This document shows, in pieces, positions 1 through 10,032 of a stretch of 64,000 nt of DNA. The notes below the pieces were generated by a model that was not told the origin of the DNA, ran no database searches, and saw only the letters and a program-made list of their open reading frames with translations. Position 1 is the stretch's first letter, and each line of letters opens with the position of its first letter. Made by a program: the position numbers and the translations under genes. Source of the DNA: Herbaspirillum rhizosphaerae (GTDB lineage: Bacteria > Pseudomonadota > Gammaproteobacteria > Burkholderiales > Burkholderiaceae_D); contig NZ_LFLU01000002.1 in assembly GCF_001189965.1 (NCBI RefSeq), positions 434,001-498,000 on the forward strand. Direction: 5' to 3'.

Positions 1-132
1 GGTGTGATGTGCGATGACGTGTTGTGTAGCGATGTGCGCTGGATTTCATTGTAGGAATGAATGCACGCATCAGGGTTGCGAACTTGCGCTACTATTTGAT
101 GAGTAATACTTCAATAATCAATTTATGTTTAT

Positions 133-152
133 TTTTATTTTGAAAAATAAAA
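133..152. promoter_or_regulatory. AT-only palindrome directly before the first AsnC gene
   Basis: TTTTATTTT (133-141) and AAAATAAAA (144-152) form a perfect inverted repeat with a 2-bp spacer that ends one base before the ATG at 154. No Shine-Dalgarno sequence is visible in this stretch. AT-rich dyads are typical Lrp/AsnC binding sites, so autoregulation is a reasonable inference. It may also simply be an AT-rich leader. Confidence 0.45.
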
Positions 153-153
153 T

Positions 154-663
154 ATGAAAGCAACAAAATTGCGTAGCAAGAGCGCCGAAACAGCATCCTT
201 CAACGACACCCTCGATCGCACCGACCGTGCCATCCTCAAACTGCTGCAGCGCGACGCTTCGATTTCCAACGTGGCGCTGGCGGCCAAGGTCAATCTCAGC
301 GCGCCGGCCTGCCTGCGCCGGGTGGAGCGTCTCAAGGAGATGGGATTGATCAAGGGCATCGTGGCGCTGCTCAATCCGCGTGCGCTGGATGCCGGCACGC
401 TGGTGATGATCGGCGTGGTGCTGGATCGCTCCACGCCGGAGTCGTTCACCGCCTTTGAGAAAGCGGTGCAGAAAGTGTCAGGCTGTCTGGAATGCCACGT
501 CGTCACCGGCGAGTTCGACTACTTCATGCTGGTGCGCACCAAGGACAACGACAGCTTCAACCGCCTGCATGCCGAGCAGCTGCTGTATCTGCCCGGCGTG
601 CGCCAGGTGCGCACCTTTATGGTGATCAAGGAAGTGCTGTCGACCACGCAGCTGCATCTCTGA
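154..663 (+). CDS. Lrp/AsnC family transcriptional regulator
   Basis: A 169-residue protein of normal length for the Lrp/AsnC family. After a slightly long, charged N-terminal tail (about 1-20) comes the usual DRTDRAILKLLQRD segment and a winged helix-turn-helix at about 36-60. The RAM effector-binding domain fills about 80-160, with the typical VTGEFDYFMLVRTKD core. Such proteins are DNA-binding octamers or dimers that sense amino acids. It is transcribed toward the convergent LysR gene, and its target is not evident because the left edge cuts the upstream context. The ATG at 154 is the only reasonable start but lacks an obvious ribosome binding site. An AT-only palindrome abuts it. Family assignment is secure; the ligand is unknown. 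Confidence 0.93.
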   Translation: MKATKLRSKSAETASFNDTLDRTDRAILKLLQRDASISNVALAAKVNLSAPACLRRVERLKEMGLIKGIVALLNPRALDAGTLVMIGVVLDRSTPESFTAFEKAVQKVSGCLECHVVTGEFDYFMLVRTKDNDSFNRLHAEQLLYLPGVRQVRTFMVIKEVLSTTQLHL

Positions 664-681
664 TGTTCATCTGTAGCGTGC

Positions 682-1593
682 TCAGATGTCCTTGTTCAGC
701 TCGCCCAGCAGATAGTCGAGGAAAATTTCCACGATGCGTGGCAAGGTGCGGCCGGACAGCGTCTGCACCTCAACGTAGCGTCCGTCGAGCGCGCGGTCGC
801 GAATCGGCACCATCGTGAACTCGCCCTTGGCGATGCGGTAGCGCACCGTCACCTCGCCGGTGATCGACAAGGCGTCGCCCTCCAGCAGATAGTTATGCAG
901 CGTCTGGATGTAATTGCTGGTGAGGACAGGCTCGAACACCAGTTGCTGGCGGCTGCACGCCAGGTCGAACAATTGCCGCAGCGTCGTATCGGGATCGGGC
1001 AACGCCAGCGGGTAAGGGCGCAGCTGCGACAGCGTCACGCTCTTGAACTTGCTCAGCGGATGGCCGTTGCGCATCAGCAGCAGTACCGGCGCCGGTTGCT
1101 GGTGCACGATCTTGATGTCCGGCTCGGGCAGGCGGTTGAAAGTCACGCCGATGTCGGCATTGCCGTCGCGCACCTGGCGCGAGACCATGGTCGGCGGCCC
1201 CACATACACCTGAAACTGGATCGCCGGATACTTTTGCTGGAAGCTGCGGATCAGCCGCGGCATGAAGTCGATCCCGAATCCCTCCGACGCCGCTACCCGG
1301 ATGCGCCCGCTGCGCAAGCCCTTCAGCGCCAGCAGGTCGGCCACCACGCGATCCGCTTCCAGCGTCACCTTCTGCGCATGCGCGGCCAGCATTTCTCCGC
1401 CCGCGCTCAGCACCATGCCGCGCGGCCGGCGCTCGAACAGGACGGTGTCGAGCAATTCCTCCAGGCTGCTGATCTGGCGGCTGATCGCCGAGCTGGCGAC
1501 ATTCAGGCGCTGCGACGCTTCCGCGATCGAGCCGCAACGCACCACTTCGAGGAAATAGCGCAGCGCAGTGTCTTGCAGGTATTGAGATTTCAT
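682..1593 (-). CDS. LysR family transcriptional regulator
   Basis: A 303-residue LysR-type regulator. I chose the ATG at 1593 (MKSQYLQDTALRYF), which places the helix-turn-helix at the usual distance from the N-terminus (about 17-60, with VVRCGSIAEASQRLNVASSAISRQ). A longer reading frame back to 1665 would add an atypical tail. The C-terminal effector-binding domain (about 90-295) has the two-lobed LysR pattern. The gene is divergent from the peptide-type ABC importer that begins at 1785, the standard arrangement for a LysR regulator and its target, so it probably controls that operon and itself. The effector is not deducible. Confidence 0.93.
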   Translation of the reverse strand: MKSQYLQDTALRYFLEVVRCGSIAEASQRLNVASSAISRQISSLEELLDTVLFERRPRGMVLSAGGEMLAAHAQKVTLEADRVVADLLALKGLRSGRIRVAASEGFGIDFMPRLIRSFQQKYPAIQFQVYVGPPTMVSRQVRDGNADIGVTFNRLPEPDIKIVHQQPAPVLLLMRNGHPLSKFKSVTLSQLRPYPLALPDPDTTLRQLFDLACSRQQLVFEPVLTSNYIQTLHNYLLEGDALSITGEVTVRYRIAKGEFTMVPIRDRALDGRYVEVQTLSGRTLPRIVEIFLDYLLGELNKDI

Positions 1594-1649
1594 GTCGGCC
1601 TTTGCAAACGCGATGCGGATGTCATCGCCACCTTTCACAAGTAAGCAAA

Positions 1650-1682
1650 AAGCCTGCCTTCTCATTTCGGCAACGCAGGCTT
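1650..1682. promoter_or_regulatory. Inverted repeat in the LysR/importer divergent region
   Basis: AAGCCTGC (1650-1657) and GCAGGCTT (1675-1682) are perfect complements separated by 17 bases, in the 191-bp region between the divergent LysR gene and the importer operon. It could be a LysR operator or a leader stem for the LysR transcript. Confidence 0.35.
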
Positions 1683-1784
1683 AGGAATTCTCTAATTGTT
1701 GCAGCGCCTCATTCAACCTAGTATCCAATTCATGTCGATTGCATGCCGTTGTTTTTTCAAACAATTCTGAATGGAAGGTCGGGA

Positions 1785-3347
1785 ATGAACGCGAAAAAGA
1801 ATGTGGTCAAGGGATCCGGAACTGCGTGGGTACGTCATACATTGCTGCTGGCGGGGGCTGCAGCGACGTTGTCGATGTCCGCATCGGCGCTGGCCGGCAA
1901 GGCCAACGACACGCTGGTCTACGCCTCCGACAGCGAGGTCGAAAACATCAGCCAGTATCACAACAACCTGCGCGAAGGCGTCATCCTGGCCCACCTGATC
2001 TGGGACACATTGATCTACCGCGACCCCAAGACCGGCGACTACAAGCCGCAGCTGGCGACCGCCTGGAAGTGGGAATCGCCGACCGCGCTGGTGGTGGATC
2101 TGCGCCAGGGCGTGCAATTCCAGAACGGCGACAAGTTCAGCGCCGACGACGTTGTGTTCACCTTCAACTACGCCGTCTCCAATGAATCCAAAGCCGTCAC
2201 GCGCCAGAACACCGACTGGATCAAGGACGTCGAAAAGCTCGGCGACTACAAGGTGCGCATCAATCTGAAACGTCCTTTCCCGGCGGCGCTGGAATATCTC
2301 GCCGGCCCGTTGCCGATTTATCCCGGCGTCTATTTCAAGAAGCTCGGCCTGGAAGGATTCAGCAAGGCGCCGATCGGCACCGGCCCCTACAAAGCCACCA
2401 GCGTGACGCCGGGGCAGGGCGTGATGCTGGTCAAGAATCCGAACTACTTCAAGGAAAGCCCGCAAGGCCAGCCCAAGATCGGCAACATCAAGTTCGTCGT
2501 GATTCCCGATCCCGAGACGCGTTCGGCACAACTGATGACCGGCGCCGTCGACTGGATCTGGCGCGTGCCGGCTGACCAGGCAGAGTCGCTCAAGACCACG
2601 CCCAAGATCACCGTGCAAAGCGGCGAAACCATGCGCGTCGGTTTCCTCACCATCGACGCCACCGGCACCTCGGCGCCGAACTCGCCGTTCAAGGATCTGC
2701 GCGTGCGCCAGGCGGTCAACTACGCGATCAACCGCAAGGGCATCGCCGACAATCTGGTGCGCGGCGGCAGCCAGCCGGTCTACACCGCCTGCTTCCGCAC
2801 CCAGTTCGGCTGCGACGCCAAGGCCGTCATCAACTACGACTACAACCCCGCCAAGGCCAAGGAGTTGCTGGCCGCAGCAGGTTATCCGAACGGCTTCGAC
2901 ACCGAGATCTACGCTTACCGCGAGCGCGAATTTGCCGAAGCCATCATCGGCGACTTGCACAAGGTCGGCATCCGTGCGCGTCTGCACTACATGAAGTTCG
3001 CCGCCTTGCTGACGGAATACCGCAGCGGCAAGACGCCGTTGACCTTCCAGACCTGGGCCTCGTTCTCGATCAACGACGCATCGGCGTTCACCGGCGTCTA
3101 CTTCAAGGGCAGCGCGGACGACATCACCAAGGATCCGCAACTGCGCCAATGGCTGGAAACCGCCGACAACTCGGTCGACCCGGCCGTACGCAAGACCAAC
3201 TACTCGAAGTCGCTGGAATCGATTTCCAAACAGGCTTTCATGGCGCCGATGTTCTCTTACTCGACCTTCTACGCCTACAACTCGCAGCTGAAGTTCCAGG
3301 GATATCCAGACGAACTGCCGCGTTTCTATGAAGCGAGCTGGAAGTAA
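1785..3347 (+). CDS. Peptide-type ABC transporter substrate-binding protein (SBP family 5)
   Basis: A 520-residue periplasmic binding protein of the DppA/OppA family (SBP_bac_5). The ATG at 1785 follows a good GGAAGGTCGGGA ribosome binding site and opens a signal peptide: KK at positions 4-5, a hydrophobic core at about 19-35, and a cleavage region near ALAGKA. Characteristic family stretches follow, including LRQGVQFQNGDKFSADDVVF near 110 and the GTGPYKA motif. It heads an operon with two permeases and two ATPases and is separated from them by 130 bp that contain a strong hairpin. It captures a peptide or related solute for import. The exact ligand cannot be read from sequence, though the downstream M20 hydrolases suggest a peptide or N-acylated amino acid. 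Confidence 0.93.
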   Translation: MNAKKNVVKGSGTAWVRHTLLLAGAAATLSMSASALAGKANDTLVYASDSEVENISQYHNNLREGVILAHLIWDTLIYRDPKTGDYKPQLATAWKWESPTALVVDLRQGVQFQNGDKFSADDVVFTFNYAVSNESKAVTRQNTDWIKDVEKLGDYKVRINLKRPFPAALEYLAGPLPIYPGVYFKKLGLEGFSKAPIGTGPYKATSVTPGQGVMLVKNPNYFKESPQGQPKIGNIKFVVIPDPETRSAQLMTGAVDWIWRVPADQAESLKTTPKITVQSGETMRVGFLTIDATGTSAPNSPFKDLRVRQAVNYAINRKGIADNLVRGGSQPVYTACFRTQFGCDAKAVINYDYNPAKAKELLAAAGYPNGFDTEIYAYREREFAEAIIGDLHKVGIRARLHYMKFAALLTEYRSGKTPLTFQTWASFSINDASAFTGVYFKGSADDITKDPQLRQWLETADNSVDPAVRKTNYSKSLESISKQAFMAPMFSYSTFYAYNSQLKFQGYPDELPRFYEASWK

Positions 3348-3374
3348 TTGAGAGGCAAGCATTAACGTTGAAAT

Positions 3375-3411
3375 GCGCGGCGGAGATCGCTGCAACAAAT
3401 CTCCGTCGCGC
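3375..3411 (+). promoter_or_regulatory. Intra-operon hairpin after the binding-protein gene
   Basis: GCGCGGCGGAGAT (3375-3387) pairs with ATCTCCGTCGCGC (3399-3411), 12 of 13 pairs, around an 11-base loop. No T-run follows. Stem-loops at this place in importer operons commonly protect the abundant binding-protein mRNA and reduce readthrough into the permease genes; that role is inferred here. Confidence 0.6.
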
Positions 3412-3477
3412 CAGATACCCGGTTCTTGTGCAGCACCGTATCCAAGCCTTAGCCAACTGTGATGAAGGACAGTCGCC

Positions 3478-4395
3478 ATGCTGATCTATATTTTGCGTCG
3501 TTTCGGTATCGCCCTGTGCGTTGCCGTGACGGTGTCCATCGTCAGTTTTTCGTTGCTGCACATGTCGGGCGACCTGGCCACGGCGATCGCCGGACCTGAA
3601 GCCAGCGCCACGCAGGTGGAAGCCATCCGCGTGCAGTTCGGTCTCGACCGGCCGATGATGTCGCAGTACTTCGACTGGCTCGGCAACGCCGTGCATCTGG
3701 ACTTCGGCAAGTCCTTCTACTTCCAGGGACCGGTCATGGAGATGGTGGCCGAGCGCCTGCCGATCACCATGAAGCTGGGCGGCATCGCCTTGCTGCTGGC
3801 AGTCTCGGTCGCCATTCCGCTGGGCGTATTGGCGGCGATCTACCGCGACACCTGGCTGGACCGCGTCGCACTGCTCATCGCGGTGGTGGGACAGGCCATG
3901 CCCAGCTTCTGGTTCGGCCTCAGCCTCATCCTGATTTTCTCCGTGACCTTGCACTGGCTGCCGGTCGCCGGTAACGAAGGCTGGGAGAATTTCGTCCTGC
4001 CAGCGATTGCCCTCGGTTATTACGCCATGCCCGCGATGATGCGCCTGACACGCGCCGGCATGCTCGAAGTACTTGGCTCCGATTACATCCGCACGGCGCG
4101 CGCCAAGGGCCTCAGCAAAGGCAAGGTCATCTTCAAGCATGCGCTGCGCAATGCGGTGATTCCGGTCGTCGCGCTCGCTGCGGTCGAACTGGGCTTCATG
4201 CTCGGCGGCTCGGTGGTGATCGAATCGGTGTATTCCATGCAAGGCCTCGGCCAGCTCGCCTGGGACGCCATCTCGCGCAACGACTACCCGGTGGTGCAAG
4301 CGGTGGTGCTGATCATCGCCATGTTTTATATCGGCCTGACTTTCCTGGCCGACGTCATCAACGCGCTGCTCGATCCGCGCATCCGCACCCGCTGA
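3478..4395 (+). CDS. Peptide-type ABC transporter permease (DppB-like)
   Basis: A 305-residue inner-membrane permease of the DppB/OppB type. It starts with the usual single helix (MLIYILRRFGIAL) followed by a periplasmic segment and five further membrane segments. The cytoplasmic EAA-type coupling loop lies around 195-225 (YIRTARAKGLSKGKVIFKHA), where it contacts the ATPase. It ends with the family's typical LDPRIR. The next permease follows 9 bp downstream. The two permeases form the channel for the substrate delivered by the binding protein at 1785. Confidence 0.95.
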   Translation: MLIYILRRFGIALCVAVTVSIVSFSLLHMSGDLATAIAGPEASATQVEAIRVQFGLDRPMMSQYFDWLGNAVHLDFGKSFYFQGPVMEMVAERLPITMKLGGIALLLAVSVAIPLGVLAAIYRDTWLDRVALLIAVVGQAMPSFWFGLSLILIFSVTLHWLPVAGNEGWENFVLPAIALGYYAMPAMMRLTRAGMLEVLGSDYIRTARAKGLSKGKVIFKHALRNAVIPVVALAAVELGFMLGGSVVIESVYSMQGLGQLAWDAISRNDYPVVQAVVLIIAMFYIGLTFLADVINALLDPRIRTR

Positions 4396-4404
4396 GGAAT
4401 AGCC

Positions 4405-5343
4405 ATGACGACGATTTCAACTTCTTCCATGCCGACCAGTCCAGCAAACCAAGCAGGCGGCTTTCTGCAAACCGCGCTCAAGCCGGTGCCGCTGTGGCGG
4501 CGCAAGCTCAACCGTATGCTCGGCCATCGCGGCCTGGTGCTGGGTGCAGCCATCCTGGCGGTCATCGTGCTGGCGGCATTGTTCGCACCCTTGCTGGCGC
4601 CGCACGATCCGTTTGAGCAGAACGTTTCGCAACGTCTGATCCCGCCGATCTGGAACGCGCTCGGCAGCTGGGACCACGTACTCGGCACCGACAAGCTCGG
4701 CCGCGATTACCTGAGCCGCCTGATCTACGGCGCGCGCGTCTCGCTCATCATCGGCTGCGCCGCGGCGCTGATCTCCGGCGTGATCGGCACCACGCTGGGC
4801 GTGCTGGCCGGTTACTTCGGCGGCCGCGTCGACGCCCTGATCAGCTACATCATCACTACGCGGCTGTCGATGCCGGTGGTGCTGGTTGCGCTGGCGATGG
4901 CCTCGCTGGTCGGCGGTTCGCTGAAGGTCGTGATCATCCTTCTCGGCCTGCTGCTGTGGGACCGCTTCGCCGTGGTCACGCGTTCGGCCACGCAGCAGCT
5001 GCGCGACGCCGAATTCATCGCCGCCGCCAAAGCCATCGGCGCATCGACGCCCTACATTCTGGTGCGCGAGATTCTGCCCAACATCATGAGCGCGCTGATC
5101 GTCGTCATCACGCTGGAAATGGCGCATGCGATCTTGCTGGAAGCAACGCTGTCCTTCCTCGGACTCGGCGTGCAGCCGCCGACGCCGTCGTGGGGATTGA
5201 TGGTCTCCGAAGGCAAGTCCTACATGTTCTTCAAGCCCTGGGTCATCGTCATTCCAGGTGTGGCGCTGGCGGTCCTGGTGCTGGCGATCAATCTGGTCGG
5301 CGACGGGCTGCGCGACGTCAATGCGCCCGACGGCCGCAACTAA
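4405..5343 (+). CDS. Peptide-type ABC transporter permease (DppC-like)
   Basis: A 312-residue permease of the DppC/OppC type, partner of the preceding DppB-like protein. A cytoplasmic N-terminal tail (about 1-45) precedes the first membrane helix. The hallmark GTDKLGRDYLSRLIYGAR segment lies near 92-110, and the EAA coupling loop is around 195-225 (FIAAAKAIGASTPYILVREIL). The C-terminus ends in the usual GDGLRD. It sits 9 bp after its partner and 9 bp before the first ATPase gene, consistent with one transcript. Confidence 0.95.
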   Translation: MTTISTSSMPTSPANQAGGFLQTALKPVPLWRRKLNRMLGHRGLVLGAAILAVIVLAALFAPLLAPHDPFEQNVSQRLIPPIWNALGSWDHVLGTDKLGRDYLSRLIYGARVSLIIGCAAALISGVIGTTLGVLAGYFGGRVDALISYIITTRLSMPVVLVALAMASLVGGSLKVVIILLGLLLWDRFAVVTRSATQQLRDAEFIAAAKAIGASTPYILVREILPNIMSALIVVITLEMAHAILLEATLSFLGLGVQPPTPSWGLMVSEGKSYMFFKPWVIVIPGVALAVLVLAINLVGDGLRDVNAPDGRN

Positions 5344-5352
5344 AAGGGGACG

Positions 5353-6362
<1,010 letters not shown>

Positions 6363-6366
<4 letters not shown>

Positions 6367-7223
6367 ATATGACAGACTTGGTGCAAGCCGAAACATCGAT
6401 CAGCACTACTGCCGACATCGCACTGGAACTATGCGCACTGAGCAAGGTGTATGCGCTCAAGCGCGGCATGTTCAAGGCGCCCGGCGAGATCAAGGCGGTC
6501 AATGATGTCTCCTTGCGTCTGTATCGCGGCGAGACGCTGGGCCTGGTCGGCGAGTCCGGCTGCGGCAAGAGCACACTGGCCAAGATGCTGCTGGGTTTGC
6601 TGGAGCCGACTGCCGGCAACGTCCTGATCAACGGCCAGGAAGTCGACCCGACGCTGCGCAAGGATAACGCGCGCCACATCCAGCCGATTTTTCAGGATCC
6701 GTATTCTTCGCTCAACCCGCGCAAGACCGTTGCTGAAATCGTCGGCCTGCCGCTCAGGCTGCATCGCATCGGCACTTCCGCCGAGCAGCAGAAATCGGTG
6801 CGCAAGATCCTCGATCTGGTCGGCATGCCGGAGCGCACCTATGCCCAGTATCCGAACCAGCTGTCCGGCGGCCAGCGCCAGCGCGTGGCGATTGCGCGCG
6901 CGCTGATCCTGCAGCCCGATATCCTGATCTGCGACGAGCCGACCTCGGCGCTGGATGTTTCGGTGCAGGCGCAAATCCTGAATCTGCTGCTGGATCTCAA
7001 AGCCGAATTCGGTCTCACCTATCTCTTCATCAGCCACGACCTCGGCGTGGTCGAACATCTGGTCGATCGCGTCGCCGTCATGCACAAGGGCAGCATCGTC
7101 GAGCTGGAAGCGCGCGAAAAGATTTTCTCCGATGCGCAGCATCCCTACACGCGCATGCTGCTGGCGTCGGCGCTGACGCCCGAGCCGGGGCTGGGTATTC
7201 CGGAGCTGGCCGTGAGCGGATAG
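6363..7223 (+). CDS. Peptide-type ABC transporter ATP-binding protein (DppF-like)
   Basis: A 286-residue ATPase. I chose the ATG at 6363 (MNMTDLVQ), which overlaps the stop of the preceding ATPase gene as ATGA. An upstream in-frame extension would lie wholly inside that gene. Walker A is GESGCGKS, the signature LSGGQRQR and Walker B DEPTSALD. An N-terminal segment of about 25 residues precedes the ATPase fold, and the C-terminal oligopeptide extension is short, a DppF-like trait. With the DppD-like partner it powers the importer. A 113-bp gap with a strong palindrome separates it from the peptidase genes. Confidence 0.94.
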
Positions 7224-7267
7224 CACGGACCGGCTGCGCCGCATCCATCGCAAGCAAGAAAAACATG

Positions 7268-7294
7268 TCGACGCGACAGCTGCTGTCGCGTCGA
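7268..7294. promoter_or_regulatory. 12-bp-arm palindrome between importer and peptidase genes
   Basis: TCGACGCGACAG (7268-7279) and CTGTCGCGTCGA (7283-7294) are perfect complements around CTG. It has no T-run, so it may be a processing or attenuation hairpin or a dimeric regulator site ahead of the M20 peptidase gene at 7337, which has its own GAGGAG ribosome binding site. Confidence 0.5.
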
Positions 7295-7336
7295 TTTCAA
7301 GAATGATCGATTGACTATAAACCGAGGAGAAGCAAC

Positions 7337-8758
7337 ATGAGCAGAGCACAAGCCATCGCGCAGGTCAGCGCCTATTTCGACGACGGCCGTTTCATGACGG
7401 CCCTGCAGAAACGCGTCGCCATCCGCACCGAGAGCCAGGAAGCCGCCAGCCGGCCGATTCTGTACGACTACCTGCTGCAGGAGATTCAGCCCGAGCTGCA
7501 AGGCCTCGGCTTCACCTGCGAAGTGATCGACAATCCGCTGCCGGGCGGCACGCCCTTCCTGCTGGCCGAGCGTCTGGAAGCCGATGCCGCCTTTACCCTG
7601 CTGACCTACGGCCACGGCGACGTCGTGCGCGGTTACGACAAGCAATGGCGCGAAGGCTTGAAGCCGTGGGAAATCGTGGTCGAAGGCGACCGCTGGTACG
7701 GCCGCGGCATCGCCGACAATAAGGCGCAGCACACCATCAACTTTGCCGCGCTGACCGAAGTGCTCAAGCTGCGCGGCGGCAAGCTCGGATACAACGTCAA
7801 GGTCATCCTGGAAATGGGCGAAGAAGCCGGTTCGCCGGGACTCAAGGAAATCGCAGAGAAGTATGCAGAGAAACTGAAGTCCGATCTCTTCATCGCCTCC
7901 GACGGCCCGCGCGTCAACGCGCCGACGCCGACCATGTTTCTCGGCTCGCGCGGCGGCTGCAATTTCGACCTGCGCGTCAACTCGCGCGACGGCGGCCATC
8001 ACTCCGGCAACTGGGGCGGCCTGCTGCGCAATCCCGGCGTGCGCCTGGCCAATGCCATCGCGTGCCTGGTCGACGGCAAGGGCCGCATCCGCGTGCCCAG
8101 CCTGTTGCCGGACGCCTTGCCGCAGAGCGTGCGCAATGCCTTGCGCGATGTGGAAGTCGGCGGCGGTCCCAACGATCCGGAAGTCGACGCCGATTGGGGC
8201 GAGCCTGGCCTGACGCCGGCCGAGCGCGTGTTCGGCTGGAACACGCTGGAAGTGCTGGCCTTCAAGACCGGCAATCCGGAAGCGCCGGTCAATGCGATTC
8301 CCGGCCACGCGTCGGCGCATTGCCAGATCCGTTTCGTGGTCGGCAGCGACGACAAGAATTTCATCGCCAACATGCGCGCGCATCTCGACGCGCACGGCTA
8401 CACCGACGTCGACGTCACGCTGTCCGGCATCCAGTTCACCGCCACGCGCCTGAATCCCGATGACGAATGGGTGCGCTGGGGTCTGGCCTCGATGCAGCAA
8501 ACCAGCGGCAAGCAGCCGACGCTGTTGCCCAATCTGGGCGGCTCGCTGCCCAACGATGTGTTCTCCGATGTGCTCGGCCTGCCCACGCTGTGGGTGCCGC
8601 ACTCATATCCGGCCTGCTCGCAGCATGCGCCCAACGAGCATATACTTGCCAGCGTATCGCGCGAGTCGTTGCAAGTCATGGCCGGCCTGTTCTGGGATTT
8701 GTCGGAGCAAGGCGAGCAAGTGCTGGCGCGCAGGACGGACAACAAAGTAGCAGCCTGA
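7337..8758 (+). CDS. M20 family metallopeptidase
   Basis: A 473-residue zinc-dependent peptidase/deacylase of family M20 (ArgE/DapE/CPG2 relatives). The metal-site motifs are in order: GHGDVV near 93 (His and Asp), GRGIADNKAQH near 130 (bridging Asp), MGEEAGSPG near 160 (catalytic Glu followed by the metal Glu), and a C-terminal SQHAPNEH supplying the last His. The central lid/dimerisation domain occupies about 205-370. The protein is predicted cytoplasmic. It lies behind the peptide importer and directly before a second M20 gene, suggesting the imported compound is cleaved in two steps or that the enzymes handle different products. Substrate is not deducible. Confidence 0.92.
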   Translation: MSRAQAIAQVSAYFDDGRFMTALQKRVAIRTESQEAASRPILYDYLLQEIQPELQGLGFTCEVIDNPLPGGTPFLLAERLEADAAFTLLTYGHGDVVRGYDKQWREGLKPWEIVVEGDRWYGRGIADNKAQHTINFAALTEVLKLRGGKLGYNVKVILEMGEEAGSPGLKEIAEKYAEKLKSDLFIASDGPRVNAPTPTMFLGSRGGCNFDLRVNSRDGGHHSGNWGGLLRNPGVRLANAIACLVDGKGRIRVPSLLPDALPQSVRNALRDVEVGGGPNDPEVDADWGEPGLTPAERVFGWNTLEVLAFKTGNPEAPVNAIPGHASAHCQIRFVVGSDDKNFIANMRAHLDAHGYTDVDVTLSGIQFTATRLNPDDEWVRWGLASMQQTSGKQPTLLPNLGGSLPNDVFSDVLGLPTLWVPHSYPACSQHAPNEHILASVSRESLQVMAGLFWDLSEQGEQVLARRTDNKVAA

Positions 8759-8780
8759 AAACGATTTCCGGAGTCAATAC

Positions 8781-9959
8781 ATGAGCACAGAGTTTTGCCA
8801 GATCGCCGATCTGGACGACGTCAAGGATGAACTGGTCGGCATCCGCCGCCACATCCACCAGCATCCCGAATTGTCGTATGAAGAAGTCGACACCGCCGCG
8901 CTGGTGGCGGCGCGCCTAGAAGGCTGGGGCTATACCGTCACGCGCAACATCGGCGGCAACGGCCTGGTCGCCACCTTGCGCGCCGGCAGCAGCACGCGCA
9001 GCATCGGCGTGCGCGCCGACATGGATGCGCTGCCGATCAACGAGATGACCGGCCTGTCTTACGCCAGCGAACGTCAGGGCAAGATGCACGCTTGCGGCCA
9101 CGACGGCCACACCGCGATGCTGCTTGGCGCTGCACTACAGCTGTCGCGCACGCGTCGTTTCAACGGCATCGTCAACCTGATCTTTCAACCGGCGGAAGAG
9201 GCAGGCTTCAACAGCGGCGCCGAACAGATGATCAAGGACGGTTTGTTCGAGCGCTTTCCCTGCGACGCGATCTTCGGCATGCACAATCATCCGGGCGTGG
9301 AAACCGGCATCTTCATGTTCCGCGTCGGCCCGTTCATGGCGGCCTGCGACACGGTCAAGATCAAGATCCTCGGCAAGGGCAGCCACGCCGCGCGTCCGCA
9401 TCAGTCCATCGATCCGTTGGTCACCGCCAGTAGCCTGGTGATGGCCTTGCAGACCGTGGTGTCGCGCAATATCGATCCGATGGAAGCTGCGGTGGTGACG
9501 GTCGGTTCGCTGCACGCCGGCCATGCGGCCAACGTGATTCCGGAACACGCAACGATGGAGCTGAGCGTGCGCTCCTTCAAGCAAGAGGTGCGCGAGTTGC
9601 TGGAACAACGCATCCGCGCGCTGGTGCAGTCGCATGTCGAAGGTTACGGCGCCAGGGCGGAAGTCGAGTACATCCGCGGCTATCCGGTGCTGGTCAATTC
9701 GGAAGCGGAAACCGAGTTCGCAAAACAGATCGCGGTGGAGCTGGTGGGTGAGGACAAGATCATTCCATCGTTCGCGCCGATTGCCGGCAGTGAAGATTTC
9801 GCCTACTTTCTGCAGCAGCGCCCGGGTTGCTTCCTGCGTGTCGGCAACGGCGCAGGCAAGCCGATGCTGCACAATTCACTCTACGACTTCAACGACGACA
9901 ATGTGACGGTAGGCGCTGCTTACTGGACGCGTCTGGTGGAACGCTTCCTGCAAGCGTAA
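8781..9959 (+). CDS. M20 family amidohydrolase (hippurate hydrolase / aminoacylase type)
   Basis: A 392-residue enzyme of the M20D aminoacylase branch. Visible metal-site motifs are MHACGHDGHTAM near 100, QPAEEAGFNSGA near 138 and MHNHPG near 167, with a final His near HNSLYDF by 370. Members remove acyl groups from N-acyl amino acids such as hippurate or indole-3-acetyl amino acids, or cleave N-acyl peptides. The ATG follows the preceding M20 stop by 22 bp with CGGAG as ribosome binding site. Together the two M20 enzymes and the importer look like one catabolic unit for an N-acylated amino acid or dipeptide. Confidence 0.93.
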   Translation: MSTEFCQIADLDDVKDELVGIRRHIHQHPELSYEEVDTAALVAARLEGWGYTVTRNIGGNGLVATLRAGSSTRSIGVRADMDALPINEMTGLSYASERQGKMHACGHDGHTAMLLGAALQLSRTRRFNGIVNLIFQPAEEAGFNSGAEQMIKDGLFERFPCDAIFGMHNHPGVETGIFMFRVGPFMAACDTVKIKILGKGSHAARPHQSIDPLVTASSLVMALQTVVSRNIDPMEAAVVTVGSLHAGHAANVIPEHATMELSVRSFKQEVRELLEQRIRALVQSHVEGYGARAEVEYIRGYPVLVNSEAETEFAKQIAVELVGEDKIIPSFAPIAGSEDFAYFLQQRPGCFLRVGNGAGKPMLHNSLYDFNDDNVTVGAAYWTRLVERFLQA

Positions 9960-9978
9960 TCTGCAGTTCAGATGGCGT

Positions 9979-10009
9979 CAGGGCCGGTCTGTCATTGACC
10001 GGCCCTGAT
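9979..10009. terminator. Terminator hairpin between convergent operons
   Basis: TCAGGGCCGGT and ACCGGCCCTGA form an 11-bp perfect stem with a short loop, placed between the M20 gene (ends 9959) and the outer-membrane channel gene on the opposite strand (ends 10033). Neither side has a strong T-run, so termination may be weak or factor-assisted. Confidence 0.6.
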
Positions 10010-10032
10010 CGCAACGTCACTCCTTCACTCTG

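Noticed and set aside
1713..3479. 588-residue open frame antisense to the first binding-protein gene
   Set aside because: It mirrors the coding strand's codon bias, has Arg/Val/Gly-rich low-complexity sequence and no domain, and fully overlaps a well-supported gene.
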